A DNA stretch of 64,000 bases from Epichloe hybrida (Eukaryota > Ascomycota > Sordariomycetes > Hypocreales > Clavicipitaceae): contig JAFEKR010000016.1 in assembly GCA_019022495.1 (NCBI GenBank), forward strand, positions 806,001-870,000, in the 5' to 3' direction. The position numbers and the translations under genes are program-made. This document shows, piece after piece, positions 35,101 through 47,619 of the stretch. The first letter of the stretch is position 1. Each line of letters begins with the position of its first letter. The notes below the pieces were generated by a model. The model saw only the letters and a program-made list of their open reading frames with translations. It ran no database searches and was not told where the DNA came from.

Positions 35101-37090
35101 AGGCCCCTTAAGAACCATAGGCCTCTTAGGGAGGTATTAAGGACCTTTTTCCTTTACTAAGGCCCTCTAATACCCCTAAATCTATTTCTTTAGATTTATA
35201 AGGGACCTAACCTAGGGCTATAGGCGTTAGAGAAGGGACTAAATCCCCTAAATCATCCCGTACGACTTCTTCAATATCATTATTATTTTCGTCGATTTTA
35301 GCGATTTCGTCCAAATCAGAAGCCTAATCCGGCTTTTTAGAGGGAATTTGAACCTCTATAGGGTAGCTAATCGGATAGCTATGACCCCTAAAGCTAGCAT
35401 AGGTAAAAAGTCAGATATAATGAGATTTTTTACAGGGCCCTTTATGTAACGTTAGTGTAGATTGGTTTTTAACGTGAAAGAAAAAACGATGTTTTTCTAT
35501 ATCTAGGTAAGCAATATAAGACCTATCTTTAAGATAAAGATAGTTTTTTATAAAGCAACCGCCAGATATATAGTGAATAAGGCCACTAACTATATTAACA
35601 TTAAGCTAAGGAAAATATAGAGCATCCTTTAGCACTAAGGTCCTATATTTATTAGGTTTCTTTTAATATAAGACCTTAAAAATAGCACTACCGTGACCCT
35701 TAGGATAAATAGGGCCACCACCGGTTATAATAGGGTTAGATTCCCCCTTCTTAAAAGGGGTATAATCCCTAAAGACCTCCCTAGAATTAACTATATGTAC
35801 AGTCAAACCTATATTATATAATAGGGCCTTTTTTATGTCTTTACTGTAATAATTAAAACCATTTAAGGTATTAATTTCTTGTTTTTCATTATCCGAATCA
35901 CTAGAGCTAGAATTAGAGCTACTATTGCTAGAGCTCTTATAACTAGTCTTATAATTGCTAGGTTTCTTGTACGGATCAAGGGCTCCGTTAGAAAGGTTGT
36001 AATTTCCTAGCATAAAAGAACATTCTATAAGTTCTTTAGTATCCTTTTTATCTAATTTTTAACCCTTTTGCTTCTTTTTCTTCTTATTAGAATTAGAAGA
36101 GCCCTTATTTTCTTTAGAGCCTTCTTTCTTCTTCTTCTAACCTTTAGGGGCCTTTTCCTTATCTTTAGCACCCTTTTCTAGGTCTTTAGCCCTATAATTC
36201 AGGGCTTTAGCTACCGTAGATAACTTATCCCTCTGTTTAGCTAGAAGGTTTACCATTAGAAATTCAAGATTTAGGGCTTCTAGGGGGACCCCTATAGCCC
36301 TATTCGTACGCATGCTAAATCATTGCCTCTTAGCTCACTAAGGGAAGGTTAATTTTAGGGATTGAAGATATTAATTAACCTGATCTATAGGATTAATCAG
36401 GACCCCTAAAATCAATAATCTAGCTAGTAGATTATTAAAGACTGCATTAAAGGCTTTTAAAGTCCCCTTAAATCCATGAAAATTCAGGTTATAAAATTCA
36501 GAATATAGGGACCCCCTCTGGATTTTAACGCTATGTGAATACTGCCATATAAGTAAATTATAGGCTTCTTCAGGTGATTTTTACTAAGTTATAGCGGCTT
36601 AGGGGCCTTCCATATAACTATCCCTTAGTAACATAAGGATAATAGCTTAGTTAGCGTCCCCTAGCACCCTAGAAATATCCGGATTATCTAGAAAATTAGG
36701 CATGCCTAAAGCTCTAAATTAGATAGTTAGGGCTTGTTTCCATTAATTAAAATTTTCAGCTCCTTTAAGCTTAGCAGTCTTAGGGAAGCTATAAACCCTC
36801 TTATTAAATTCCTTAATAATTAAATTATTAAAGGCAGCTTGTACAGAGCTAGATTCAGGTGCCTTATCTTAAATAGGCTGCTGAATTTGCTGCTAACTAG
36901 CGGGCTTAGCAGCTTCCACACCCTCCATAGGTCTATCATTAATAGCTAAAGTTAAGGACTCTAGCTTCTCTATTACTAGATTGATAGCATTTTGTTGTTT
37001 AATAACCTGCTCTTTTAGCTAGTTATTTAGAACCTCTTGCGCACTAAGATCAGGGACTAGAGGTCCCTGACCTTGTTGATTAGTAGCCAT
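32111..37090 (-). pseudogene. Copia gag-pol, one frame interrupted by RIP-type stop codons
   Basis: The gag start MATNQQGQGPLVPD is at 37090. A 116-codon open piece at 36013-35663 (with HIVNSREVFRDYTPF, gag/protease region), the pre-integrase motif LWHV*LGHLGL (stop at 34987-34985), the reverse transcriptase core YVNDYLL (33079-33068), the RNase H stretch IYCDN*GAI (stop at 32326-32324) and the terminal KYLDTKLMPADSLTKPL ending at TAA 32111 all share one frame. That makes 1,660 codons with no net frameshift between these landmarks. The three stops checked sit where conserved Gln is expected or plausible (CAA/CAG to TAA/TAG). The catalytic YVDD reads YVND. The polyprotein is therefore dead, but only by point mutation. 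Confidence 0.9.
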
Positions 37091-37100
37091 CTTCTAATTT

Positions 37101-37335
37101 TATAGAAGGGAAGTCTTCTATTCGTACTGAAAATCCTTTTTATAGAAGGGAAAAGCTTCTATCCGCGCTGAATTTCCTTTTTTATAGAAGGGAAAAGCTT
37201 CTATTCTCACTAAACTTCCTTTTTATAGAAGGGAAGTCTTCTGTAACCACAATGATTCCTTTTTATAGAAGGGAATAGCTTCTATCTCGCGAGTCCTTCC
37301 TGTTTTATAGAAGGGAAGTCTTCTGTAACCGTACG
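37101..37335 (-). repeat. Tandem array of six 40-42-bp units in the copia leader
   Basis: The word TATAGAAGGGAA begins units at 37101, 37141, 37183, 37224, 37264 and 37306. Each unit pairs GAAGGGAA with a nearby CTTCT, so each can form a small hairpin, and is followed by a variable ~15-bp stretch. The array lies between the primer-binding site and the gag start, in the untranslated leader. Confidence 0.85.
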
Positions 37336-37372
37336 TAAAGTGCACTAGAAAGAATTTTATAGTAATAGGCCA

Positions 37373-37383
37373 GGCTCATAACC
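37373..37383 (-). other. Copia primer-binding site complementary to initiator tRNA-Met anticodon arm
   Basis: Minus-strand GGTTATGAGCC directly abuts the 5' LTR. Its complement GGCTCATAACC matches the CAU-anticodon loop region of eukaryotic initiator tRNA-Met rather than a tRNA 3' end. This is the half-tRNA priming known for Drosophila copia. Confidence 0.75.
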
Positions 37384-38203
37384 TATTGAAATGTAAGGAG
37401 CTAGTTACCAGCTAGCAATAGCTGTACAGGTGTAGCTCTACGGTTAGGGACTAGTAAAACCACCACGTTAAATATTTATTTAACGTAACGTAATAGAAGG
37501 TTTTAGCAGTTATTAACTAATTAAATTTAATCTAGATAACTTTTATAATATCTTATATACTAATAGAATTGATTTTAGTGACGTTATACAGGCAATATAG
37601 CTATTAGATTAAGAGGCCTAGCTATCTAGCTAGATTAAAAAGATTTTCTTTCTCTTATATACCTACTAACTATATTAGTGAATCCAGACCGCTAAAGAGG
37701 TCTTATAGGCCACTTTTTATTTTCCATAAAATTCATTTATATGTAAAATCCAAAAAATTAACTTACCACTATACAAACTAGCAACCCGTATGCACTAAAT
37801 TTTAGTCTAAAAAATATTCTTATATAAAATAAAAGCCCTATCTTCTAGCTTTAATTTGCTATATGCAAGACTTTTGTACAACCTCTAGTTAAAGAGAAAA
37901 TCGCTATTAAAGATAGCTATAGGGTAACCTACTTACGTCACCCTAGCTTACCTAATTACTAGTGGCGCTGCGGTTGTGACTACGCTTGTAGCCATAACGT
38001 AATTAAATAATTCACAATTAATAATTAATTTAGATTAGTCATTCACACAGTTAGTTATAGCTGTTAATAGCTGCGACGTAGCCATTAATAGCTACCTTCG
38101 TGACCGTTAACAGCTGTAGTGCAGCTGTTAGGCTTGCAATGCAAGCTAGTAATAGAAAGGTCCTTTAACTAGAAAGGGCTAAAAATAGGTCTTATTTTTA
38201 ACA
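37384..38203 (-). repeat. Copia LTR (5' LTR in element orientation), 820 bp
   Basis: Paired with 31105-31903. It contains an extra short duplicated segment near 38061-38085 (TAGCTGCGACGTAGCCATTA region) that explains the 21-bp length difference. Confidence 0.92.
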
Positions 38204-38208
38204 GGTAT

Positions 38209-40771
38209 TTAGCATGCTTTTTATGCTATAGAGAAAAGATCTAGTATAATATATAATAAATAAAATAGGTGGCTTTATATAAGTAAGTAAACTACTAATT
38301 ATATCTCTTAAATATATAGAAGGTTTAGTAAATTTATTATAATAAAGCCTCTTATTATAAATATAGCTATTATAAGAGAGAAGTAAGTAAAGGTTTTCTT
38401 AGGAGACTATAAAGCTAGTAATATAGTTATTAAAGCTTAAGATACTAAGAGCTTTACTACTACTAAAAGGGTATAAGAAAAGTTATTAGAAAAGAGCTTT
38501 AATAAGTCTAAAGATAATAAAATTAAGTCTTAAAGAGAGAATACTAATATATAATACCTTAATAATAAGGCTTATAATACTATTAAGCTCTCTAATAAAG
38601 AAAATTCTCTCTTTAAGGATAATTAGTAGTATTAAAGTTAGCCTTAAAGTAATATTCTAAAGTAAAGTACTAATAATATAGCTATTTCCTTAATACTAAA
38701 CCTATAGAGCTTTTAATTAAGCTTTACTAAGGCTATACCTAATAGATTATAGCTAAATTTATTACTATAAAGTATATAAAAGCATTAGGCTATAGTATAG
38801 GTAAAAGAGCTCTTAGAGGTTATATCTAATATCCTTAGGCCTTAAATATAAGGCTTAAAGAGATATATTATTACTTAAAGAGCTATAGGGGCTAATAATA
38901 TTAAGAAGGTAATTAAGGACTATTAATTATATAGTAAAGAGTTTAAAATAAGTATAATTATTAGAGTTATATTATGGTTAAAGTAAGATTAACTAAATTC
39001 TCTAATTTAGAACTTATTATTATTAAAAGAGGCAAAGTAAGCGTGAATTAAGTTAAATTTTAGTGTTAATACTATTTACTAGTAAAAGTAAGGCTTTTTA
39101 TTAAGAAGGTTTATAAGCTATATATATTTATTACTTTTTAACCTATAATATTATTATTATATTAATTAGAATTCTATTAATAACGTTATTAAATTCATTA
39201 AATATATATCTTTTTATCTAAATTACTACTTTACTAAACCCTCTAAAGCTACTATACTATCCTTTTCTAAATCTTATAGCCTATAAGGCCTATAAGAAGT
39301 AAAGATACCTATATAGTAGCTATTTTAAGTGCTTTATGCTTATCTTTAGGTAATAATTCTATCTCTCTTACTTTAAAGTTATAAGGCTTCTTTTTACCTA
39401 ATTTAATAAAGTTAAAGAGGCTTATAATAGTATAAACTATCTTAATTTATATAAGAAAGTTATACTTAGTAATACTATAGTAAATTATCTTTTACTTTTG
39501 CTTATATTACCTAAAAACACACTCTATAACTATTTATAATTATATATACTAGAAGTTAAAAAGCTCTTTCTTATTATTAGAATACTTATAAGCTTCTCTC
39601 TAGTCTTATAAATAATATTAAACCCTTAAAAATAGTATTATTAGGCTATAATATATGCTAAATCCTATATTACTAAGATAAAATTAGCCTTAAGGGATTA
39701 TAAAAGACTTTATAAACACTATCTATAATAAGGTACTATTATTCATAAAACCTTTAGCGCTTACTAGTATATATAGGAATAATTCCTTAAAGCTTATAGC
39801 TACTAGTATATTTTATAAGATATTATTCTTCCTTAACTAAAATCTTTACTACTAATTTTGCGGAATATACACTAGAATATATATAATATTAATAGCACTA
39901 ATAGCACTATTAAATTAAAGGAACTTCTTATTTAGCTTTATAAATAGTAAGACTAACTATAGCTTTAGCTAATAAATAAAGATTATATATAAATACCTTA
40001 TTAGATTAATAAGCTTATAAATAATTTAAGTTACTAATACTTAGCCTAGTAAAAATTAATACCCTATATTTCTCTATAGCTTATTATATATATAAATCTA
40101 TAAGAAAACTATTACTTTTTACTTAACTAATTAATATTATAAAGAGCACACTAAGGTATTAATATAAAGCTAGCTATAGAGCTTAAGAAAGGTTTCCTTT
40201 AGTATCTAAAAGAGATTTATAAATTTAATTTCTAATAATAGTTAAATAATCTATTTATAGAGATCTTATAATACTATTAGTAATAAATAGGCACCTCTAA
40301 GGCTTATAAGGGTATTATAAGTATTATAATTATAGTTAATATACTAATAGAGGTAATATAGCCTATATAGGGTTCTTTATAGTAAGCCTAGCTTCTAAAA
40401 ACACTATAAAATTAATATTATAAGCTAAAGGTTATTATTAGTATCTTTATCTATAATAAATTAATTAAATAAGAGGTTATTAACCCTAAGAAATGTTATT
40501 ATAGCTTATAGCTAGGTATAAACTTTACACTAGTGTAAACTTTATATAAGGACTATATAAGGTATATAGTTTATACCTAAAAATTAGTAAAATTTACTTC
40601 TTTCTTAGTATCTAAGCTTATTTTAGGTATTTATATAGCCTTAGTTAAAAAGATATATTATAAATAGGGGGGGATATAGTATTTATATAATTTAGATAAA
40701 ATTCTTTAAAATTCTATAGATCTTAGCTAATAAAAATAGCTAGCGCGTCCTATTATGTGCATTTTGCACCC
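38209..40771. other. AT-rich right arm of the degenerate DNA transposon
   Basis: About 2.6 kb of near-continuous A/T with stops in all frames. It ends in subterminal GTGCA...TGCAC palindromes (40757-40769 and within the terminal repeat). No transposase motif is legible. It is visibly more eroded than the nested copia element. Confidence 0.7.
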
Positions 40772-40805
40772 GTGCAAAGTTTGCACCGGCTCGTGGATCA
40801 CACGC
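40772..40805 (-). repeat. Right terminal inverted repeat
   Basis: Read on the minus strand it starts GCGTGTGATCCACGAGCC. It differs from the left repeat at positions 2, 19 and 26. Followed by TAA at 40806-40808. Confidence 0.8.
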
Positions 40806-40970
40806 TAAAAGTTAGTAGCGAATGCAGAGAGATGGGTTCGGCCTACAATAGTGAAAGTGGTGCGCCACAAAAAAAAAAGCCCACGGTACGTGTGGCGCCA
40901 GATGGTCACAACTCGATTGACCACTCACAGCCCCCGGCTCTACCGGCTTGGCTGAAAAGGCCATATGTAG

Positions 40971-43185
<2,215 letters not shown>

Positions 43186-44126
43186 CAGAATTTGGAGTAT
43201 GGGTGGGCAAAGTTGTAGAACGGCTCCAGAATGTGGAAATTCCTGCAAGAGATCCATATGGAACACTGAAAGATACCCGTGTACTCTACTTTTGTATAAG
43301 AGAATCTCATCCCCTTCAAGTCTTCCAATAGACACTGACTCATTTCTCGACGAGCATCGGTCCATCCGTGTGACACTTGGCTTGTCATCATCCTTTCTGC
43401 AACAAGTTTGCTGAGCAGCAAAAGCACAATCAATACTTCGTGACACGAGCACATGATATTCTGTGTGGTTGATGGCTGGTGCCTCTGGGTAGCATGATCA
43501 AATGGATGAATGCTTTTGTAGTATGTGCTTTTGTAGTATGTAGTAATTTATGACTAGTACGTTCAGCTGCAATACCGCAGCAGTTACTGGAGGGTTTTTA
43601 GATGACAGCTCGCGCTGACGTCTTGTGAGACGATGAGGAAAGCGTCTACAGCTTCCAAGAAATGTAAAGTACATCTTCTAAGACGAGCGGCAGCGCTGGA
43701 CCATTTGCCATAGTCCATATTAAGCCTTTAGTCTCCGACAAAAAAAAACCCATTCCAACCTTTCTACCTGAATGATGAGCACATTAACGGCGGAGAAAGT
43801 TGAGACACCCCGAGATAATAAAAATTGATGAAAGAAAGAAACATAACGTGAAAGCAGTTCAAGCAGGGTGAACGAAAAGGCTCCTGCAATAAAGAGCTCC
43901 CAACTATAAGGGGATAGAGGAATAAATTTGACAATGTTATCGCTTATGCATATGATTTTGTCGATCAAAGTCAATCCATATCTGATCGAGGACGCTTCAG
44001 AGCTTGAGACCATGACGTCGTGAAATGTGAAACCGAAAGGAAATGTTGCAGATAGCGACAAGATGCATCTTGCTGTAGATCGTGGCTGCTTAGAGCATTT
44101 CACAATTGCTCGGGGTATAGGTGGAT
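43186..44126. other. Convergent intergenic region
   Basis: 3' flanks of MSE1 and noxR. No supported gene. A GTAGTATGTGCTTTT direct repeat is near 43515-43540. Confidence 0.5.
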
Positions 44127-46087
44127 CTAAAGTTCAAAAATCCAAATCTGCGAGACGACGTAAGTTAGTGAGTAGGTCGCCATACACCCGAAGCTTCTCA
44201 AGTGGTGATTGCGCTCCAAATTGAAAGGCAAACGATGCAACTAACCTCCATTTTGGCAACATCTTGCCTTTGTCGTTTCGCCAAGCTCGTTGAACTTTGA
44301 ATTGCCATTTCTAGATCATCTTGATCTCCCACAGTAATCATGTCTCCATCAGGCATGTCTTCGTCAGGGATCTTGATCTTGAAGCGCCGTTTCATCCCAA
44401 ATTTGTCTTTTATCCTATCCACGAAGTCTGGATATTCAATAGCTGCACCAATCATGATGTATCGGACATCGCCGGCATGGACCTTCACGCGAATCTTACG
44501 TATCTCAGGCCGGCGGGAAGTCGCGCGAGATTCTGACCTTGAGCCTTGGCGTCGACGATTATTCGACACCATCTCGAACTCGGCACCGTCGAGCGACCCG
44601 TCGTCGTAGTCCGATCCGTCATCATCATCGTAATATCGAGGCTGAGTTCTAGACCGTACCGAGGGGCGGCGGCTGTCTCTCGACGTGCGTCGGTTGCTAC
44701 CGCTTCCCTGATACATATCGTACAGGTCGCCTGCATCAACCTCTTCCATTTCATCAATCCGTCTTGTCGGGCGTCGTTGTATTGGTGGGTGATCTCTTCT
44801 AGAAAACCCTTGTGACGGGGTAGATGACGCTGCTGATCTTGTTGCACGGACTTCTTCTGGTGAAGGGGCTTTTTCGTACTTGCGATTCGAGTCTTGGGTT
44901 TGGATGGTGAGCTTTGCGGGCATTGGCCTTGAACCATTACGGACAGAACTTCCCCGGCTAGGCCGGTCATTATCCGGGGGTGGTGTGGGCGGGAAGACAT
45001 TACGGTTGGCAGATGACTCTGGTTGCTGGCGTCGAGACTGAATACCTGGTTTAACGAGGTTTGTTGCGGCGAAAGAAATATTGTCAGCTGGTCGGTCATC
45101 CTTGACCTCCATCTTTCCAGCCTTTGTACATGTTAGTCGGAAACCGAGTAGTGCATGAGCAAAATGGCGTTATAAAACTCACGTTCTTAATTTCAGAGCC
45201 TGTAAAACCCGTGAAGGCATTCGACCGATCTGAAGCGGCGACAAGCCTCGCCTTACCCAAGTAGTCTTTGGTTTTCAAATTTCGAACCTTGGCTTCGTTG
45301 GGGCGGTAGACCACGCCTACAGGAATAGAAAACACCGTGTAACCCTACATCTCGAAGTGTCAGTTGAATTTGGGTATCTAGCTGATAAAGGGAAGGAAGG
45401 GGTCCCACCTCGGCCTCCTCACGAATCGCCTCATCAATAACATTGTGGTCTTCTACGACCTTTTCTTTTACAGCATACGTTAAATCCTGCATACCAACAT
45501 CTTGTTGTTGCAAGTAGATGTAACATAAGCCTCGGTTGAAGAGTACTTCGCACGAATACAGTTTAAACAAAAGACCCAGTTGAGCATAGTCGATCATGGT
45601 GTTCCCTCGCAAGTACAAGAGCGTGTCGTTGAAATTTGCGAGAGCCTCTTCGAAATCGCCCAGCAGGAAGTTAGATACGCCTTGCTGAAAATAGGCGACG
45701 GCAAGATATTGATCGAGACGAATGGCTCGTTGGTAGCACTCGACCTGTGATGACGGAAAGCAATCAGTTTTTTGTTCCGTGTATTCGTTTCAGTCGTGGT
45801 TTAATCGAGCAATGTCTCAAGGAGAGATTGATGAGAGAATCTATACTAACAGCTTTCTCATGTTCACCTAATGTAGCGTGAATGACACCCATATTAAAGA
45901 GAATCTTGCTCGTATCACAGATCTTGTCAAACTCGCCCAGCGCATCATCGAACTCATTGTTATCATATCGAGCCAGGGCCGCAACCCAAGTCTCGATTTC
46001 CTGTGGCAAGAAGAACGAAATGTTAGACAACTAGCCACAAAGTTCAACTAATGTAGGGCGAGGTTGACTTACTAATTTTAATGACAT
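44127..46087 (-). CDS. noxR: NADPH oxidase regulatory subunit NoxR (p67phox-like)
   Basis: Exons 46087-46073 (MSLKL), 46000-45851, 45744-45409, 45344-45183, 45121-44246 and 44147-44127 encode 519 aa; all are phase 0. The N-terminal TPR domain shows WVAALARYDNNEFDDALGEFDKI, ILFNMGVIHATLGEHEKA, CYQRAIRLDQYLAVAYFQQG and LYSCEVLFNRGLCYIYLQ. A Pro/Arg/Asp-rich low-complexity centre follows, then a C-terminal PB1-like domain (IRKIRVKVHAGDVRYIMIG to DQDDLEMAI). The last exon adds only IWIFEL after KME. NoxR activates NoxA/NoxB with Rac and controls hyphal polarity and sexual or host-interaction development. The 15-nt first exon is supported by good splice sites and the typical MSLK start. Confidence 0.93.
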
Positions 46088-47341
46088 GATGGTACAGGAC
46101 TCGAGACACGCCCGCGGTCGATGAGCAGAGCTCTGCAAGGCAAAGACGTCAAGATGTCTCGCCTTCAGATAGGTGAGGTTGGGGTGGCTAATCCTACCGT
46201 TGACCAAGTAACTTCTTCGTATAGCAGTCGAACGTTGTGAGGAGGGATGCGCGTGGGCGCAGTGCTGCGCTTAGATATGGGAAAGAGGCATGCAACTGCA
46301 ATTTGATGGACGGCGCCCGCCAAGCTTCTCTGTTGTAGGAACCGACAAAGCTGGTAAATTTCCTGGAAGTCAAGCAGTCCAGAGTAAGAGAGCGCAACGA
46401 AATGAAGGTCGAGGAGTAGCAGACAAATAGACCCGGTCTTGGCTAAAGGGCCTAGAACTGAGTCCTGGACTGACTGGCCCACCTGCGAATGGCGCGAAAA
46501 CTGGTGACGTTGGTGGGAAAGCGAATGGCGGGGTTGCGAGTGGCAAGCAGATGGTAGATTATATCAACGATGATCTCGGTATCGCTATTGTCGAAGTGGC
46601 CTCCAGGGCATATCGCGGCAGTGAGGGGGAAGGTCGAAAAGTTGAGTAGGATTGCCGGCCCTGCCACTATTTGCGTCCAGCAACTATTCTATTCGCGATG
46701 TGAGACGAATACCCAGTATTACAGCCTACAACACTCCGTGCTTTGGGGTCGTTCTGCTGCTCGATGCTGTGACTTTTTTTTTTTGGAAGCCAAGGAATGA
46801 GACCGACCAGACAATAATGGAATGGAACGCGGGCAGAAGATAGGCAAGTCAAGAAGCAAGAGTCGAACAGGCGTCGAGAACGGACAGCGTCTAGACGGAA
46901 AAGACTGGACAACACTGGTTCGTGCAGAGGCCACCTGAGGGCTGCAGACCAGCCAAAGGTGATGGGGGTCGAGCGGCGTGCGTGCAGCGTGGAAGGAGGA
47001 GGATGATGAAGGTTGCAGGCCGTGAGTGGATGGCGAGATAAATGGGCTTGGGGCTACGTGCGGACGTGTAAAAACCAACAAGACGATCCAACCCAATTGG
47101 CAAACGCCAAGACGGCGGCGCTCATTGCAAACTCAAGATGACGGACGAAGTCTCGAATAGGAAGCGGTGGAGACCCCTACAAGAAGTAGCCCGCCTGCCC
47201 GTGTCTTGGATTATCGCCTCGAGCACTCGAGCAATGTGATTCATCCTGGGCACAGGCACAGTGGGACGTCGACCGGAGATGGAAGGAGTGTGTCTGGCCG
47301 TCTGGCTGCGACTGAGCTGGCTGCGACTGAGCAGTACAACA

Positions 47342-47377
47342 ATGCAAACCATGCAAACCATGCAAACCATGCAAACC
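47342..47377 (+). repeat. Minisatellite (ATGCAAACC)4
   Basis: Four perfect tandem copies of a 9-bp unit, in intergenic DNA. Confidence 0.95.
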
Positions 47378-47602
47378 GCACAAGTCTGTGCTTGAGAGAG
47401 TGTGTGTGTGTGTGGTGTGTGTGGCAAGCGGGAAAATGGGGCCAGGGGGAAGAGGGGAGAGGGGAGAGGGGAGGGGCAGCACAAAGAAAGCAAGGGTCAG
47501 GGGTCGGTGTCGTGGGTGGCTGTGCCGAACCCGACTTGTCACGGTCGCAACATTCGACGTTGAAGGATCGGGCCATCGGGTCCAAGATCTTCTGTCTCGG
47601 AC

Positions 47603-47619
47603 AAAGTACGGAGTACTTT
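47603..47619. repeat. Palindrome AAAGTAC-GGA-GTACTTT
   Basis: Seven-base inverted arms around GGA. The core TACGGAGTA recurs near 48445-48465, 51591-51600 and, in reverse, near 25029 and 53490. Confidence 0.9.

Larger units (their letters stand above)
31105..38203 (-). mobile_element. Complete Ty1/copia LTR retrotransposon inserted in the DNA element
   Basis: 7,099 bp bounded by two LTRs and flanked by a perfect 5-bp duplication GGTAT (31100-31104 and 38204-38208). Coding sense is the minus strand. A primer-binding site adjoins the right LTR (the 5' LTR in element orientation) and a polypurine tract adjoins the left LTR. Domain order gag, pre-integrase, reverse transcriptase, RNase H identifies copia rather than gypsy. 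The LTR ends read TATTGAAATG...TTTTAACA; the first dinucleotide TA is probably a RIP-altered TG. Confidence 0.93.
30626..40805. mobile_element. Degenerate TIR DNA transposon, PIF/Harbinger-like, carrying a nested copia
   Basis: The ends are inverted repeats of 34 bp (30626-30659 and 40772-40805, 31 of 34 matching). They are flanked by a 3-bp TAA at 30623-30625 and 40806-40808. Subtracting the nested copia element and one copy of its 5-bp duplication leaves about 3.1 kb. A 3-bp TWA duplication is the hallmark of the PIF/Harbinger superfamily; Tc1/mariner (TA) is the alternative but needs a 1-nt offset between the ends. The interior (30660-31099 and 38209-40771) is extremely AT-rich with very few C or G outside CTAG-like words. 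No transposase can be read. This fits heavy RIP. Confidence 0.72.

Noticed and set aside
32111..37090. Stop-codon reassignment or readthrough in the copia polyprotein
   Set aside because: Host genes in the window use TAG, TAA and TGA normally, and the checked stops fit C-to-T change at CAA/CAG. RIP explains them without recoding.
37101..37335. CRISPR-like array of short repeats with variable spacers
   Set aside because: The units are 40-42 bp with degenerate cores and lie in the leader of a eukaryotic copia element next to its LTR and primer-binding site. No cas-like genes or prokaryotic context exist.
30623..40808. Tc1/mariner assignment of the outer element from a TA duplication
   Set aside because: Taking TA as target leaves the two terminal repeats offset by one nucleotide. 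Taking TAA aligns them without a gap. It is kept as an alternative only.
44127..46087. Part of a secondary-metabolite or oxidative-burst gene cluster around noxR
   Set aside because: Neighbours are a tRNA synthetase, a copper chaperone and ribosomal or TORC2 genes. No polyketide or peptide synthase, transporter or oxidase catalytic gene is present.
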